Shown: positions 23,904 through 36,130, counted from the stretch's first letter. The stretch: DNA of 64,000 nt from Rhabditophanes sp. KR3021 (GCA_963281155.1 CAUJLY010000001.1:4154001-4218000); one strand, 5' to 3'. Made by a program: numbers and translations. The notes: generated from the letters alone by a model not told the origin.

Positions 23904-25197
23904 AAGTTATATTTCATCACTCAAAGTTTATTTTAAGTATACAATGCCGTAAAGTATAAATCATAAAAAATTAATATGTATTTATTTAAACTCATCTTTA
24001 TCACAAAGGAACCATGTCATTATTTAAAATATAAAAATAAACTCAACTATTATCATGTCAATGGATTTATTACTTTTCAAAATAATAATGTTGAAGTACA
24101 TTTTTTTTATTGCTCCAACAATGCTGATAAAACATTTAAGGTAACAAATGTTTGCAAGAATATAAATAGAAATGATGACTAAATTAAAAAGATTAAAGAA
24201 CAATTGCTTGCAGTTAATAAAAACATACTTTATCAAAAAATAACGAATGTGATGCATTTGGAAAATATATGCATTAATATTTATTAGATAATATAATTTT
24301 CCACAACGTACTTCTGAAAGTAAAAATCGGCAGTGCATTTCATTCAAGCCACTTAATTTTTTATACGAAAGTTATTTAGATCGTCAAAGACTGTAATATA
24401 GTGCAAATTTGCAATATCTTTATTTACACGATTATTGTTGTGTTACGTTTTATTATTCAGATTACATTATCAAATGTATCTTGATACCTTCAATATTTCT
24501 GTCTAATTTTTGAAGTTGCCAGTATGATATCTAAGTATCACTTTGTATCCAATTAATGCTTTGAGATAATTAGACGTTTTGTGATTTTTGTGTTTTGAAA
24601 ATATCTAATTTGACAAGATAAAATAAACTTTTTTGAAGAGTACCAAATTTTTATTACAATGTATTGTTTTGTATCCAAAGAGTATAAAAATTTCAACATC
24701 TAAATTAGTAATTCATTAATAGTTTATGATACCATTGGTATCGTTCCATAATTACTTGCTTAATAATTGACATGCCAGATTGACGTTTCACCACTATTTT
24801 TACCGAATAACTGACATTGTCTTATCTAGGTATCATTCACCTAGCTATTTTTTACTTCATTTTCTATTGCATTAGCAACTGTTTAGGTAAAAAGTTAAAT
24901 GATAATTCGGTACATGAGTTTATAGTTTTAAATTAGAAGGTTAATATTCTGTGATTCCGATGGCGCCAGCGTATTATCTATTCATAACGGTACTGCTTTA
25001 CCTTCTTTAGTCTTATAAATATATAAAATTCGTAAACATTCACTTATTATATTATTGGTACTCCTGTTGAGTAGGATTCATTTTGATTTATAAGTTTGTT
25101 GTGACTAAAGATTAATTAATATTTCAGAACTGTTTGGCTTTAGTAATTATTTGGCTGTTACTGCAAACCTATTAGCCGAAACAACTCCTTGGACAAG
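23904..25197. other. Intergenic region before the MFS transporter
   Basis: No gene seen. The 107-codon minus frame at 24024-24347 has random AT-rich composition. An acceptor-like ATATTTCAG at 25127 lies 70 bases before the next start and could be a trans-splice site. Confidence 0.45.
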
Positions 25198-26772
25198 ATG
25201 GGTTTATTTAAGAAAGACTTTCCCCTGAAGGCATTTGTTGATACAGCTATCCATGGAACGATTGGTTCTGTTGGAGACGTGATTTGCATAAATATGGGGA
25301 TATACTCGCAGATCATGAGAAATTTCTTCAAGGAATCAATCGAAGCTCAGAATGGAGGTGTGCAGACATCTGACGTCTTCCTTAACAATGCTTTCTCAGT
25401 ATTTTCTGCGTCTGATATAATTGGAAATTTTGCAATAGGCGCCATCTACGTGTACTTGATCAAGTTTTTTGGCTCTCTTGACGTATGGGTTTATGTTAGG
25501 CATCTTATGGTTCAAATTGCAATGCTATGTATGCTTTTGGCCAAACTAACGAATCTCTATCAACTAGCCATCATTTCAAGATTCATGTTGGGGGGGTCGA
25601 TGTTCTTCGGGGTCACGGAATCACTATTCGTGGCTGAATGCGGTGGTGATAAATATAAAGATACATTGCTGCTTAATCTTATAACATACTACACAATCGT
25701 AGGTAAGTTAATTTCAGTTATTTTAAATATTCGCTGTTTAGGAATGCTTTTAACCGTTTTCGCCCATGATTCTTTGTTTGGTAACGAACAAAGTTGGGTA
25801 TATCTTTATATTCTTGGCTCAGTTGTGTCAATTATTTACTTAATTTACACCATAAGAATCCATGAGTCTCCAAAGGAAATTTATATCAATGGAAAAAATC
25901 CGAAATTGGCTGAAAAATCATTGAAATATTACAGAGGAAAAAATGTCAACGTGAAGGAAGTGTTTGATGAATATAATAAAGAAATGGTCCAACAAAAAGA
26001 CGTGAAGATATTTACAATTTTGGAAGCAATTAAATGCAAGAAGCTAAGAACTACCCTCTTGCTTATTCTTGGTGTCACTACTATGACCTCCATAAGTTTC
26101 TACATTGTAGTAAGACCATACCTTCAAATCATCTACTTGAGTTATGGAGCCAGTGTTTCAACTAGTGCAATTTTACATATGTCTTTCCAGATTACCGGAA
26201 TAACCACATCAATCGGAGCTCCGTGGTTGTATAGCAATGTTGGACATAAGAAGATTTTGACTTTTTATATGGTGATGATCGTCGGTACCTTTGGAACAAT
26301 TATCATGGCCGAGTTTATGAATTCAAAAGGAACCACTTCAATTATTCCTCTTGTGCTATGTGCAATTTCACTTCTCGCTGATCGTGGAGCAATTGGTTTA
26401 GGTAGGTTAGATTGGGCTGATAAAATAATTGAAATAGTTACAATTGCTTTTTATACTTACCTTTCATAACTGCTTTTTGTAGGCCGTTCACAACTTGGTA
26501 CTATTCTGATGACTTCTGTCGAAATTAATAAGAAAGATGCCGTGGCTCAATTGACAACAATCGTCTACAATGTAGTTTTGATCTTAATTCAATCAACTTA
26601 TCTACAACTATTTGAAGTGCTTGGAATTTACCTATATTTGTTCTATATGGTTTTAATCATTGCACTTTATTCTTTCATAATCATTTACTGGCCAAAAGAT
26701 ATCACCAAAGTTCCATCAGTTACTTTGGAAAATGGGAATGAAATGGAAATCAAAGAGTTTATTCCACAATAA
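25198..26772 (+). CDS. MFS transporter, sugar-transporter-like (SLC2-related), divergent
   Basis: A multi-pass membrane transporter. Exons 25198-25702, 25742-26401 and 26483-26772 join in frame to 484 residues; introns are 39 and 81 nt. About 10-12 hydrophobic segments are present. HESPKEIYINGKNPKLAEKS after TM6 corresponds to the PESPR region of SLC2 proteins and is followed by the usual central cytosolic loop. The C-terminus has WPKDITKVPS in place of PETKG. The signature QQLSG, RR and PETKG motifs are weak, so this is a fast-evolving nematode-type member and the substrate is unknown. Both introns are open enough to be mistaken for coding sequence. Confidence 0.75.
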
Positions 26773-28235
26773 ATCATGAATCTTATCTATGTTTACTTGT
26801 TTTTTATATTAAAAGCAATGGTTAATATATTTAATAAATAAATCTTACTTCCATCTCGTTCGATTTTACTAAATTATCTCATCATGGAAGTATTAGCTTT
26901 TTATCTTAACACTTTTATTTATGATATTCGAGTACCAATCAGTCTGTATTAAAATATGGAACATTCTTTTGCTATTTACCCATTAGTGATAATATTGGTA
27001 ATTAAGTTCCATCAGATTAATTAAGTGATAATTACATATCAGTAGGTAAAATGTCAATCTCAGTCTAGCACAAGAGACTTTTTTTAATACCACTTTGACA
27101 TAGTCAATCTTATTATTTTTAAGTGGCAAACACATTATCACATATATTTAACATTCGATGGTTTATTTTGTAACTGTAAACAAATGATTAAACCATTTAA
27201 AAGATATCTATCTAGTCATACATTGTCTATGAAGTTTTAAAAATAACCAAAATGTATTGTTGTTGACAACAATTGTGGATATAATTTTGCTGACATATTT
27301 TAATCACAATAAAATAATGTCTAAATTATTTGTAGCAACACATGTAATCTATTTATATCACTTTTATAAAGATGAAAAGATGGTTTACATATATAAATAT
27401 TATCGCCATCACTTTCATTTAAATACTTTCTTTGTCTATTTAAAAAATGTATTATTGGCCCAATAATTGTTTACACTTAGTTTTGTTCAGCATTGTAATT
27501 TATAATTAAAAAGATTTATAAAATACTGTTAATTTGGACGTCGACATCTTTAGAAATTCTATTTTATCCTCTCAAAGACAATTTTTAATTAATTTTCCAA
27601 TCTCACAAATACCATTGCTTTGATGTAGAATAATTAGAAAATATACCATTTTAAGGCACGTTTTACACTATCTTAAACTAAATTGTATTGCATTTTTAGA
27701 ACACATTTGATACCATTTTTAACATTTTGTAGTGTTCACACCATCAACGCATAAAAATCATCACTTCTGAGTTTAGGTGAGTGAAATGATAACTACGAAC
27801 AAAGACTTTTTAATCTACTTTTGAGGCAACATATACTAAAGTTGGTGTGTGCCACATACCTTTTATAAATATTTATATCTACATATTTTTATTCAATAAT
27901 TATCTTTTAGACTCCCGATCTCATTTTTGGAATAAAAAGTATGAATAATAAATCTTTTATATAAGCTGTGGTATTTATTCCAAATTATTTATTCGCATTT
28001 GAATTTAAGACAATCACTCTCTTCAAGCAGATACATACAAAATATTATGATATTTTAATTAGGAAGAAAGATTTATTAATGATATGTCTAAAAAATAAAC
28101 ATTCTTGTGACAATAAAATTAAAATATATTTATTTATGTACGTATACTGTTAATTATATTTAGTGTACTTTCTTCGAATATTGTAGTATATGCTTTTTCC
28201 GGGTTAAATATAATTAAGAAAAGTTAATAGAACTA
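26773..28235. other. Intergenic region between transporter and phosphatase
   Basis: AATAAA at about 26836 suits the transporter's polyadenylation. Remaining short frames (27257-27466, 27968-28153) are AT-rich noise. No repeat or RNA gene seen. Confidence 0.5.
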
Positions 28236-29650
28236 TCAAGCCATTTGTTCATCTTCTGTTATTTGCTTTCTGACTCTAACGACGGCACACAGCTTTTCAA
28301 AAATCAATTGGTAAGTCTTCAGAAATCTATTTGCTCCAGCACTCTTGTTATCATCCAATTTGCCATTTTTCATCAGATAGGTAATAATAGTGGCGTGTGC
28401 AAACAAGTACTGAAGGTCCGTTTGAATTGCGCCGTATCGATGAGCCCGTAATTCTTTACCAGTAACTGCACTACTCTCATACTTATTACTTTGAGCATTC
28501 ATTTTCTCTAACAGCATGAAAACATAACATAAAGTTCCCGTACGGCATAAAATATATTAAAAAATGTTTAAAAGTAAAAGTTATTTAAAAGATTTACCTA
28601 TTCCTGCGCTACAATGGACAACAATGGGCTTTGTAGATACACGAGTAATATTCAATACATTAATTATTGTATCTCCCAGAGGGGGTACTAACCTATCGGG
28701 CCATGAAATCCAATTTATATGCCTTATGTTTTTTACTACACCTTCACACTCAACTTTTAATTGCAAGTCCTTTAGATTTAGATCTGTAGTTTCATTTTCT
28801 TTGACACAAGTAACTACATACCCACCAAAAGCAAGTGCTTGTCCTACTACATTAGGGTAGTATTTAAAGCATTTAGTCCTTCCTTCTTCAATGAATTGAC
28901 AAAGCATTACAATGAATTCCACCTCATCAAAAGTCATTCTCCAAAAGTCCGCACACGTTTTTTCCAAAGGGCCTTGAGTGGCGATGAAAGTTTTTTCTCC
29001 TTTTAAAGTTTTAACATAATTAGCATGGATGTAGTCGTTTTTGTGATCCTTCAATTTAACACGAGATAATTCTAAACACAAAATATTAGTACAATATATA
29101 AACATCCGCGATGATTTATTTGCCTGCAAATATACATACATAGATGCAGATTAAACAAAGTAAAATTTGCATTTACATATGTAATTCGACAGCAATAATT
29201 TAAAAACTTGCGAGTGCCAATTAGTACCTAAGCACAAAATATCACGATAGCGATTCTTTGGACGATTTTCCGGCAGCAAGAAAGACGAATACTCGGCTGG
29301 GTTTGGGCGACCTTTGAAAAATTGAAGATAGTCACGCGTTATCCCATGGATGTCTTTGCTAAGGATTTCTTCCACTATGTTTAAAGCGGATGCTCCTTCT
29401 TCAGCCTCATTACGAATAGTTGGCTTGGGAACTTTGCAGGCAGCCAAACACTTAAAGACAGGCGACAAGTCTTCTAGTTGTTGGAGTGCCAAAGTTTTTT
29501 TGGATCAACGGCGTCCTTATTGTTTCTTGATCTGCCGGAGCCATCTAGTCGCTTGGTTCCTTGGTTAATAGCTGTTCTAACTCTTCTAGTCAATTTTTTG
29601 CGATTTAAAACATTAGAGAATGCGGACTTATCGTTGGTTGAATCCTCCAT
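28236..29650 (-). CDS. Receptor-less protein tyrosine phosphatase (nematode-expanded PTP type), with two apparent lesions
   Basis: Dephosphorylates phosphotyrosine in the family's active members. Exons 29228-29650, 28598-29071 and 28236-28546. The N-terminus is a basic Arg/Lys-rich tail (KKLTRRVRTAINQG), then a PTP domain: NRYRDILCLELSRV, NDYIHANYV, FIATQGPL, SWPD (acid loop), VHCSAGIG/RTGT (P-loop Cys and Arg), and YGAIQTDLQYLF (Q loop). All catalytic residues are encoded. Two things break the reading. A seven-A run near 29497 is one base short, shifting frame between the basic tail and the domain. The intron 28547-28597 that splits the P-loop glycine ends in AT, not AG. It may be a recent pseudogene, an error, or an unusual gene. 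Confidence 0.8.
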
Positions 29651-30812
29651 GTTTTAGCATCCAAGTGTAGAAAATATAAAAGAGTGTTTTGGAAAAGCTT
29701 TTTCAAATATAAATACATTTTTTATATTCAAATTTTAAAAGACAAATAATCTAAAATGTAAATTAATCCAACTGTCCAAACAAATAATTAATTACATTTT
29801 TTATGCAACACTGTTATATATGTTTAATGTAAATTTACTCATATGACTTTATAGCTAATAGATGAAAAAACTATATTGAATTATCCTATTATAGACGTTT
29901 ATCATTAAAACATCATCGCATGTAATTAATTCTCACCTTCCCAAACAAACCATACATAAAAATATTAGTTATTACTATGTTTACAACGTAAACTATCATT
30001 TCTAATTTATTCTAATACCATTGTCTTCATTAAACATTATTCTCCGCAACCACTAAATTTAAAACACAGACTACTTAATTGCATTCATCTTTAACAGCTC
30101 TTTTTTCAAATAAAGCCACATTTGTGAATAGAACGTCGTTTTACGCTATTTGTATTACGTGTTTAGCTATGTTCGCTTACATAAATTTTACCGAATATAT
30201 TTAAATACTTTTTTAATGTTCCAAATTGTATTAATATAACATTCTTAATGCTTATCAAAACATCCAAACTCTTATTCTTAAAATACATTTGAAAACAATT
30301 TGACATTTAAAGAGTATTTTAAGCGCTGCATAGATATCTTTTTATATCCGTATTTACATTCAGTGTACGTCATTCTGATCAATCTTCCTTACTCACTGAC
30401 AACTACATTTATATATAATGTCTACACATGTTGCGGAGTTCTTTTTAAAGTAATTTCCGCTTTAAATAAACTTTTGATAATAAGGGTTCCCTCAAATAAT
30501 CTGATTAAATGATGTATTTTTTTGATGTAATAACAATCATTTTTAATACTTCAAACTGCAAAGCTTTTAAATTTTAAATAAGATCATTTTTTAAAAACAT
30601 TATACTATCAATGATCACTTTTTATAAAAATATTGAGCGATTAAACTTTCACTGATGTACACCATCTCGTTCCTCTTGTTCTGAATATAATAGTATATAT
30701 TACCATTTTTTATCATTTCATACTTTAATTCTATGTAAATGCATATTTCTTTTTAATTTGCAATTGACGACATTATTATGTTATTTTAAATACTTTAGAG
30801 CTCATAACACCC
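29651..30812. other. Intergenic region before the F-box pair
   Basis: No gene seen. An acceptor-like TACTTTAG at 30791-30798 lies 14 bases before the next ATG. Confidence 0.5.
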
Positions 30813-32414
30813 ATGGAAGACCAATCCTCCTACATCGATAAAATACGTGAACGGTTTGAGAATGCCAGTCCTATGGAAAAAGTATTCCTTACAAATGATA
30901 TTTCTGACAACATTTTCAAACAAAATATTACTCCATTTGAAATGATTAACCTTCAACTAACATCAAAGCTTTTCTATGATTCAGTTCGTGCTTCCAAGCA
31001 TTTCATTTCCCTGGGTGATTGGCGTCAAAGAAATGAATCCGTCACAATTTATTTTAGTAAGTCAAATGACAGTAATGAATGGAAAAACTGGGGTTATACT
31101 GAAGAAGATCCTTCGTTCTTCAATGATGACTTAATTGATTTCCTTTCATTGTGGGCGATTATCAAAGAAAAGCATTGCAAAAATATTGAAAGAAGATTTA
31201 AGTTACACTTATCGTTTATGGCGACCGAAGAAACAACTCAGATTAACGAGATCACACCCCTCACAAAGCATATTAATGACCTTTTAAAATATTTTGGCTA
31301 TGTCAAATTGCTTACTTTAAAATATGCCGTTGATACAATGAGTGGAAATATGAACAATCTTTTGACTAATCTCAAGTCAAATTCAGTAACAAAAATTATT
31401 GGACTCCGATGGGGACAAATCTATAGTTTAATTTCCAGCAACGAAGTCACATCTCAAGATTTCATGAAGCACGTTCCAAACCTCAAAAGTGTAGTAATTT
31501 CGGTTAGTGATTCCAATTTTGAAACGTTTATAGATATGCCGATTAATGAAATGATCAAATTTTGTGAGATGTTTATAAGCAATGCATCATTCACAACACA
31601 CATTTTGATTGAGGTCAGATCACGTTGTTTCTTTATGAAAGATGCTCCCAACTGGAACTATTTTAAAGAAGCTTTGGCTAAGTCAGATACAATTTTATCA
31701 ATTGATCAACATCAACAATTCGATGATCCGTTACAATTATATTCTCAAATTCCAAATATACACAAACTTACTTTAAACAAACTTGAGGGCAGAGATTTTC
31801 ATTTACCAAGTAATCTGGACTATGGTAGCTTGATATCAATCAAGGAAATGCAAATCTCCATTGATGGATTTAAAAAACACGAATTAGGAGATGTAATAAA
31901 TTTTTTCAAAATGTCTTCCAAACTTCCAAATTTAGAGTCACTTAGATTCAATGTAAAGTTCGCAAATACGGCTGACATAATAGAAGCTATTCTTAAACTG
32001 ATACCATCATTCCCAGCTCAAATAAAGACATTCAAATTGAGATGTCCTTTGTCACAAGATATCCGTATTCCTGCAGCTATTTCTTCTAAACTGCCAAATT
32101 TAGAAACCCTTGTCATTCACCCATTTGATGGATTGAACGAAAAGGAATATTTTTCTTCTTTTAAATCTTTGAAATATCTTGTCCACTTGTGTGAACACCA
32201 AATCAAATTCAACTATCCTGAACGCTTAGAAATACTTGTAATTACAGGATGCCATATCAAATCTGAGGCCATTCCGGATTGCATTTGTGATGCCGAAAAT
32301 AAGCCCAAATTTGCATTCTACTATAAATTTGATCGACAAGGATTTGGATATTATAAAGTGTTCTATAATGATCCACTTGTGTTTAAGAAAGTTCATAAAA
32401 TGATTTTCACCTGA
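30813..32414 (+). CDS. F-box/LRR-like protein, copy 1
   Basis: An intronless 533-residue frame. Residues about 20-60 (EKVFLTNDISDNIFKQNITPFEMINLQLTSKLF) have the helix pattern of an F-box, which binds Skp1 in SCF ubiquitin ligases. The rest contains irregular leucine-rich segments such as VPNLKSVVI, IPNIHKLTLN, LPNLESLRF and LPNLETLVI, likely the substrate-binding part. It ends YYKVFYNDPLVFKKV. It is followed by a paralogue on the same strand. Nematodes carry large, fast-evolving F-box families; substrate unknown. Confidence 0.75.
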   Translation: MEDQSSYIDKIRERFENASPMEKVFLTNDISDNIFKQNITPFEMINLQLTSKLFYDSVRASKHFISLGDWRQRNESVTIYFSKSNDSNEWKNWGYTEEDPSFFNDDLIDFLSLWAIIKEKHCKNIERRFKLHLSFMATEETTQINEITPLTKHINDLLKYFGYVKLLTLKYAVDTMSGNMNNLLTNLKSNSVTKIIGLRWGQIYSLISSNEVTSQDFMKHVPNLKSVVISVSDSNFETFIDMPINEMIKFCEMFISNASFTTHILIEVRSRCFFMKDAPNWNYFKEALAKSDTILSIDQHQQFDDPLQLYSQIPNIHKLTLNKLEGRDFHLPSNLDYGSLISIKEMQISIDGFKKHELGDVINFFKMSSKLPNLESLRFNVKFANTADIIEAILKLIPSFPAQIKTFKLRCPLSQDIRIPAAISSKLPNLETLVIHPFDGLNEKEYFSSFKSLKYLVHLCEHQIKFNYPERLEILVITGCHIKSEAIPDCICDAENKPKFAFYYKFDRQGFGYYKVFYNDPLVFKKVHKMIFT

Positions 32415-33318
32415 ATATCCCATCAACAATGACAACAACTAATCAACAACAACACAAATTAGTCATCAGTAGCGACCACAAAACACATAATCAACAATAA
32501 CATCACACAAACTAAACAACACACAAGTAATACAATCTCTGGCTCATCATAATATTAAAAACAATACAAAACTAATAGAACCAAATTTTAATTCAGGAAG
32601 AACTTTTAGATTTACTTGAAAGAATTATTTGTTTTAATTCAACTAGTTCCACTACTTTCGTAATCAACTTAATGAACCAAATTTAACATAACTATCAAAA
32701 ATTAGCATAATCAATTATCATAACTGTTGAATATCATCTTCAATTGTATGATTCAAGTAATATTGTCAAATATTATCACCACCTTCCAATTATCAAATCA
32801 TCAACTTCCGATAGTTAGTCATTGTCACAAATGAAGTGTAAAAAATAGCCATAGATCAAAAGTTAACAGAATGAATCAGGTTGTTTTATCAAAGAATCAA
32901 TCGTTTTATTTGAACAAACTTTTTTAATTAAATATTTTATTGCTTGAATAAACTTTCTTATCTTTGATCACTGTCGCAACTAGTACATACTTTCTTAGCC
33001 GGGACTATTCTAAACTAACGCTGTTTAAAGTACATCATTTAAATTCAACATTCTTGCACCCTTTATTCGACATTTAATGTTCCATTTAACACATTAATGT
33101 GAATACCCAGTTAAATACAATTCATAGCTGACCATGTTGAAAAAATGTCTGCAATGACACTTTCCGAGACACGCGGTTGATTTTAAATCTGATTACAAAA
33201 CCTCTAATATAATACATTATTATAAAGTGTACTTTTTGAGAGCAAACAACGGACATTTATTTAAATATTATATTCATTTCTTGATTGTCAATCTATTCAT
33301 TTATATTTTATTCTAGAT
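32415..33318. other. Intergenic region between the F-box paralogues
   Basis: Begins with a CAACAA-rich stretch (about 32425-32530). No gene seen. ATTTTATTCTAG ends two bases before the next ATG and is a trans-splice acceptor candidate. Confidence 0.5.
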
Positions 33319-34899
33319 ATGAACTCTCACTACACTAAATTAAGTTCTTTTGAAAAAGTTTTTAGCAATACATATATTACAGAGATTATATTCAAAGATT
33401 TTCAACCATTTGAATTAATTAATCCCAAGCTTGTAAGTAGAATATTCTATAATGCCATTTCTTCATTCAAACCTCTATCTTGGCATGACTTTAAGCTACG
33501 AAGATCAAGAATACAAATTGAATTTCGGAAGAATGAACATTGTTCAATGGAAATTGACGCGTATACTGATGAAGATAGAGATTACTTTAAAAATGCCACA
33601 ACTTTGCAACAGTTATACGATTGTTTGTCTAGCAATAACGACCAAAATTTAATTAATAGGCAGAGAATGGAAATACGTGTTCATTTCGAACAACTGTCCG
33701 AACAAAAGTATTTTATGGAAAATGACTTTCCTTCCATTATAAATAATTTTTTATTTTATTTTGAAAGAATGGAGATTTTATCTGTTAGCACTATGATCAA
33801 AGATGTAACATATGATCCAACTTCTTTGTTGACAACCATTAAATCAAACACCTTGCATACTTTTATTGGTTTACAATTTTCTGACATTTCAAATATGATC
33901 TCAAATGCACAATCAGAAAAGGATTATTTCAAATACGTTCCAAATCTCAAACATGTGTCTGCTACATTTTACGATGACCACTTTGACGCTTTTAATAACC
34001 ACACATACGATCAAATCGGAAAGATGGTTAATATATTTGGCGGCAGCAAAAACTATACCATGAGTATTCAATTTGAGGCAGAGCGAAGTTGCAAACATTT
34101 GTTAGGAAGTGGAAACTGGCTTATATTTAGATTGAAAATGATGGCTACCAACACAAAGGTAAACTTTATCTTATACCCTCTTTCGTCGCAAGTTTGTCAA
34201 TACATCTCCAAGGTGCCAAATATGTGCAACCTTTTATTAAGGAAGGATAGTAACATGAACATTTATTTTAACAATGATGACAATTACAAGGAATTAATCC
34301 ATTTAAAGAAACTTAATATTGAGATATATTTTGCTGAGAATGATACTATCATGGGCATTATATCTTATATGAAATTAGCAACTCAAGCACCAAATTTGGA
34401 AGCTTTAGAATTGCTTTTTTACGATAATGGTGATAATTGTCAAAAGCATATAGTGAGAGAATGCATGCATTATTTACCTTCGAATATAAAGCGTTTAAAA
34501 CTGAGAGCATCCTTGTCGTATTCTGCCAAATTTGCCAGGAAAATGAGCATCAAGCTTCCAAATTTGACTTATCTTGCAATTGAAAATCGTGACAATCACA
34601 TCTCATCAACCTTTTTTACATTATTTCCCAAATTGAAAGTAATTAATCACCGGTGTCCAAAGACAGGAACGTACATTTATCCAGTCGACTTGCAAATGCT
34701 CATTGTTGTAAATTGTTTGATCAAATATAATGACGAAGATCCTTGCGAATGCCATAGGAATGGTAAACTATTCAAAATACATTCCTGCTACAAGAACTTT
34801 AGGTATCAAAGAGTCAACGTGTATTATAATGACCCCAATGACTTTAAAAAGTTGCTTGAAGCGGATTATCAAAAAAAGTACATGGAGACCATATTTTGA
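33319..34899 (+). CDS. F-box/LRR-like protein, copy 2
   Basis: An intronless 526-residue paralogue of the preceding gene. Matching landmarks lie at matching places: FEKVFSNTYITEIIFKDFQP, FELINPKLVSRIFYNA, VPNLKHVSATFYDDHFDAF, VPNMCNLLLR, APNLEALELL, LPNLTYLAIEN, and VNVYYNDPNDFKKL at the end. Divergence between the copies is high, so the duplication is old or evolution is fast. Role as for copy 1. Confidence 0.75.
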   Translation: MNSHYTKLSSFEKVFSNTYITEIIFKDFQPFELINPKLVSRIFYNAISSFKPLSWHDFKLRRSRIQIEFRKNEHCSMEIDAYTDEDRDYFKNATTLQQLYDCLSSNNDQNLINRQRMEIRVHFEQLSEQKYFMENDFPSIINNFLFYFERMEILSVSTMIKDVTYDPTSLLTTIKSNTLHTFIGLQFSDISNMISNAQSEKDYFKYVPNLKHVSATFYDDHFDAFNNHTYDQIGKMVNIFGGSKNYTMSIQFEAERSCKHLLGSGNWLIFRLKMMATNTKVNFILYPLSSQVCQYISKVPNMCNLLLRKDSNMNIYFNNDDNYKELIHLKKLNIEIYFAENDTIMGIISYMKLATQAPNLEALELLFYDNGDNCQKHIVRECMHYLPSNIKRLKLRASLSYSAKFARKMSIKLPNLTYLAIENRDNHISSTFFTLFPKLKVINHRCPKTGTYIYPVDLQMLIVVNCLIKYNDEDPCECHRNGKLFKIHSCYKNFRYQRVNVYYNDPNDFKKLLEADYQKKYMETIF

Positions 34900-35210
34900 A
34901 AATGTTCACTAATAATTATATTTTACATTTTCTTGTAATAGTTTAATAAGACGTCTGAATATAATTATGATTGCGTATAGTTTTTGTTAGTGAATGTCAT
35001 AAAGAACACCATCAACAAAGTTGGTGAGCGAAGAGTTATATACTCACTAGTATCGATTTAAAAATAGTTACACATCATCAAGTATAAAATAAGAGTGAAT
35101 TTGTACAAATTTTATTTAAAATAGGAGTTAAAATAAATGAGATTAATCCTAATTAGGATTGTAGGGATGAATTTAAGAAATTTGTACATTACTAATTACA
35201 GCAAAAAAAG
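34900..35210. other. Intergenic region between F-box copy 2 and H4
   Basis: Holds the 3' sides of two converging genes. The H4 3' flank contains AATAAA on the minus strand (about 35115-35120) and a perfect palindrome described separately. Confidence 0.55.
35145..35160 (-). terminator. Perfect 6-bp stem, 4-nt loop palindrome downstream of H4
   Basis: AATCCT-AATT-AGGATT lies about 50 bases after the H4 stop. Its geometry (6-bp stem, 4-base loop) equals that of the animal histone mRNA 3' hairpin, but its bases do not fit the known GGCTCTTTTCAGAGCC consensus. It could be a diverged processing signal or a chance palindrome. Confidence 0.35.
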
Positions 35211-35561
<351 letters not shown>

Positions 35562-35589
35562 CTAATCACAATTTTAAAAAAAGCATCCC

Positions 35590-35596
35590 TTTTATA
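35590..35596 (-). promoter_or_regulatory. TATA box of histone H4
   Basis: TATAAAA within GAGTATAAAAGGG, 68 bases before the H4 ATG. The H2A gene has the same TATAAAAGG block at a similar distance. Confidence 0.75.
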
Positions 35597-35757
35597 CTCG
35601 GTAGTGCTGGTGGAGGCGGGCCAAGTTATTGATAGATTTTGTCATTCTTTTATAAGAAAATCCAACCTCTCCATTTAGTATTATAAACTGTGAAAGGGCC
35701 AATATTTTTACATTAGTCTCAAAGTACAAAAGTTGACTGGCATGTTGATTTAATGAA

Positions 35758-36130
35758 ATGATTCGTACCAAACAGACTCCACAAAAATCAACTGGAGGGA
35801 AAGATCCAAGCAAACAATTACCAAATTAAGCGGTTTATAAAGATGCTCCAACAACTGGAAGAGCCAAAAACGACATCGCAACTTTTCTCGAACAGTTGCT
35901 TTATGGTAAATCAAAAGAGTTTTGCATTTCTTATTCATACGCTTTGTTTTAATTAATAGCCCATGATGTTGCTGAAGATTTATAAAATAATCTTAGATTA
36001 CAACCTGTCACTAAGGCGATTTCGTTGGTCTATCTGGGTACAATTTTGTGCGAGTTTCATGCAAAGATTAACTATCATGCTAAAACATATTCAACAAACA
36101 AATTTGTTTTGAAATCTTATTTAAGTAACC
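35758..36130 (+). pseudogene. Histone H3 pseudogene divergent from H4
   Basis: Starts MIRTKQTPQKSTGGKDPSKQ (H3 tail with several substitutions), then a stop at about 35827. APTTG and a frame shift precede RHRN...TVAL, then further stops. Then VAEDL, NNLRLQ (alpha-1/alpha-2 boundary) and YLGTILCEFHAKINYHAKT (H3 alpha-2 end, loop and start of alpha-3) follow to about 36130. The colinear match runs almost the full 136 codons, so the gene was complete before decay. Position and direction are those of the usual divergent H3-H4 pair. Multiple stops and shifts rule out a function as H3. Confidence 0.88.

Noticed and set aside
24024..24347. 107-codon minus-strand ORF
   Set aside because: Random AT-rich hydrophobic content, no start or splice support.
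25130..25197. An upstream exon of the MFS transporter reading LFGFSNYLAVTANLLA
   Set aside because: It is open but not in frame with the transporter and has no splice junction that would join it.
28508..28600. Loss of the catalytic Arg in the tyrosine phosphatase (pseudo-phosphatase)
   Set aside because: First read from the nearest AG acceptor, which gives CSAGIEK. The DNA just upstream encodes RTGT followed by the family's MLLEK helix, so the Arg codon is present; the problem is the splice site.
28564..28860. 98-codon plus-strand ORF
   Set aside because: Antisense shadow of the phosphatase domain exon.
35592..35938. Two minus-strand ORFs opposite the H3 relic
   Set aside because: Antisense shadows of H3-derived sequence, without family match or start context.
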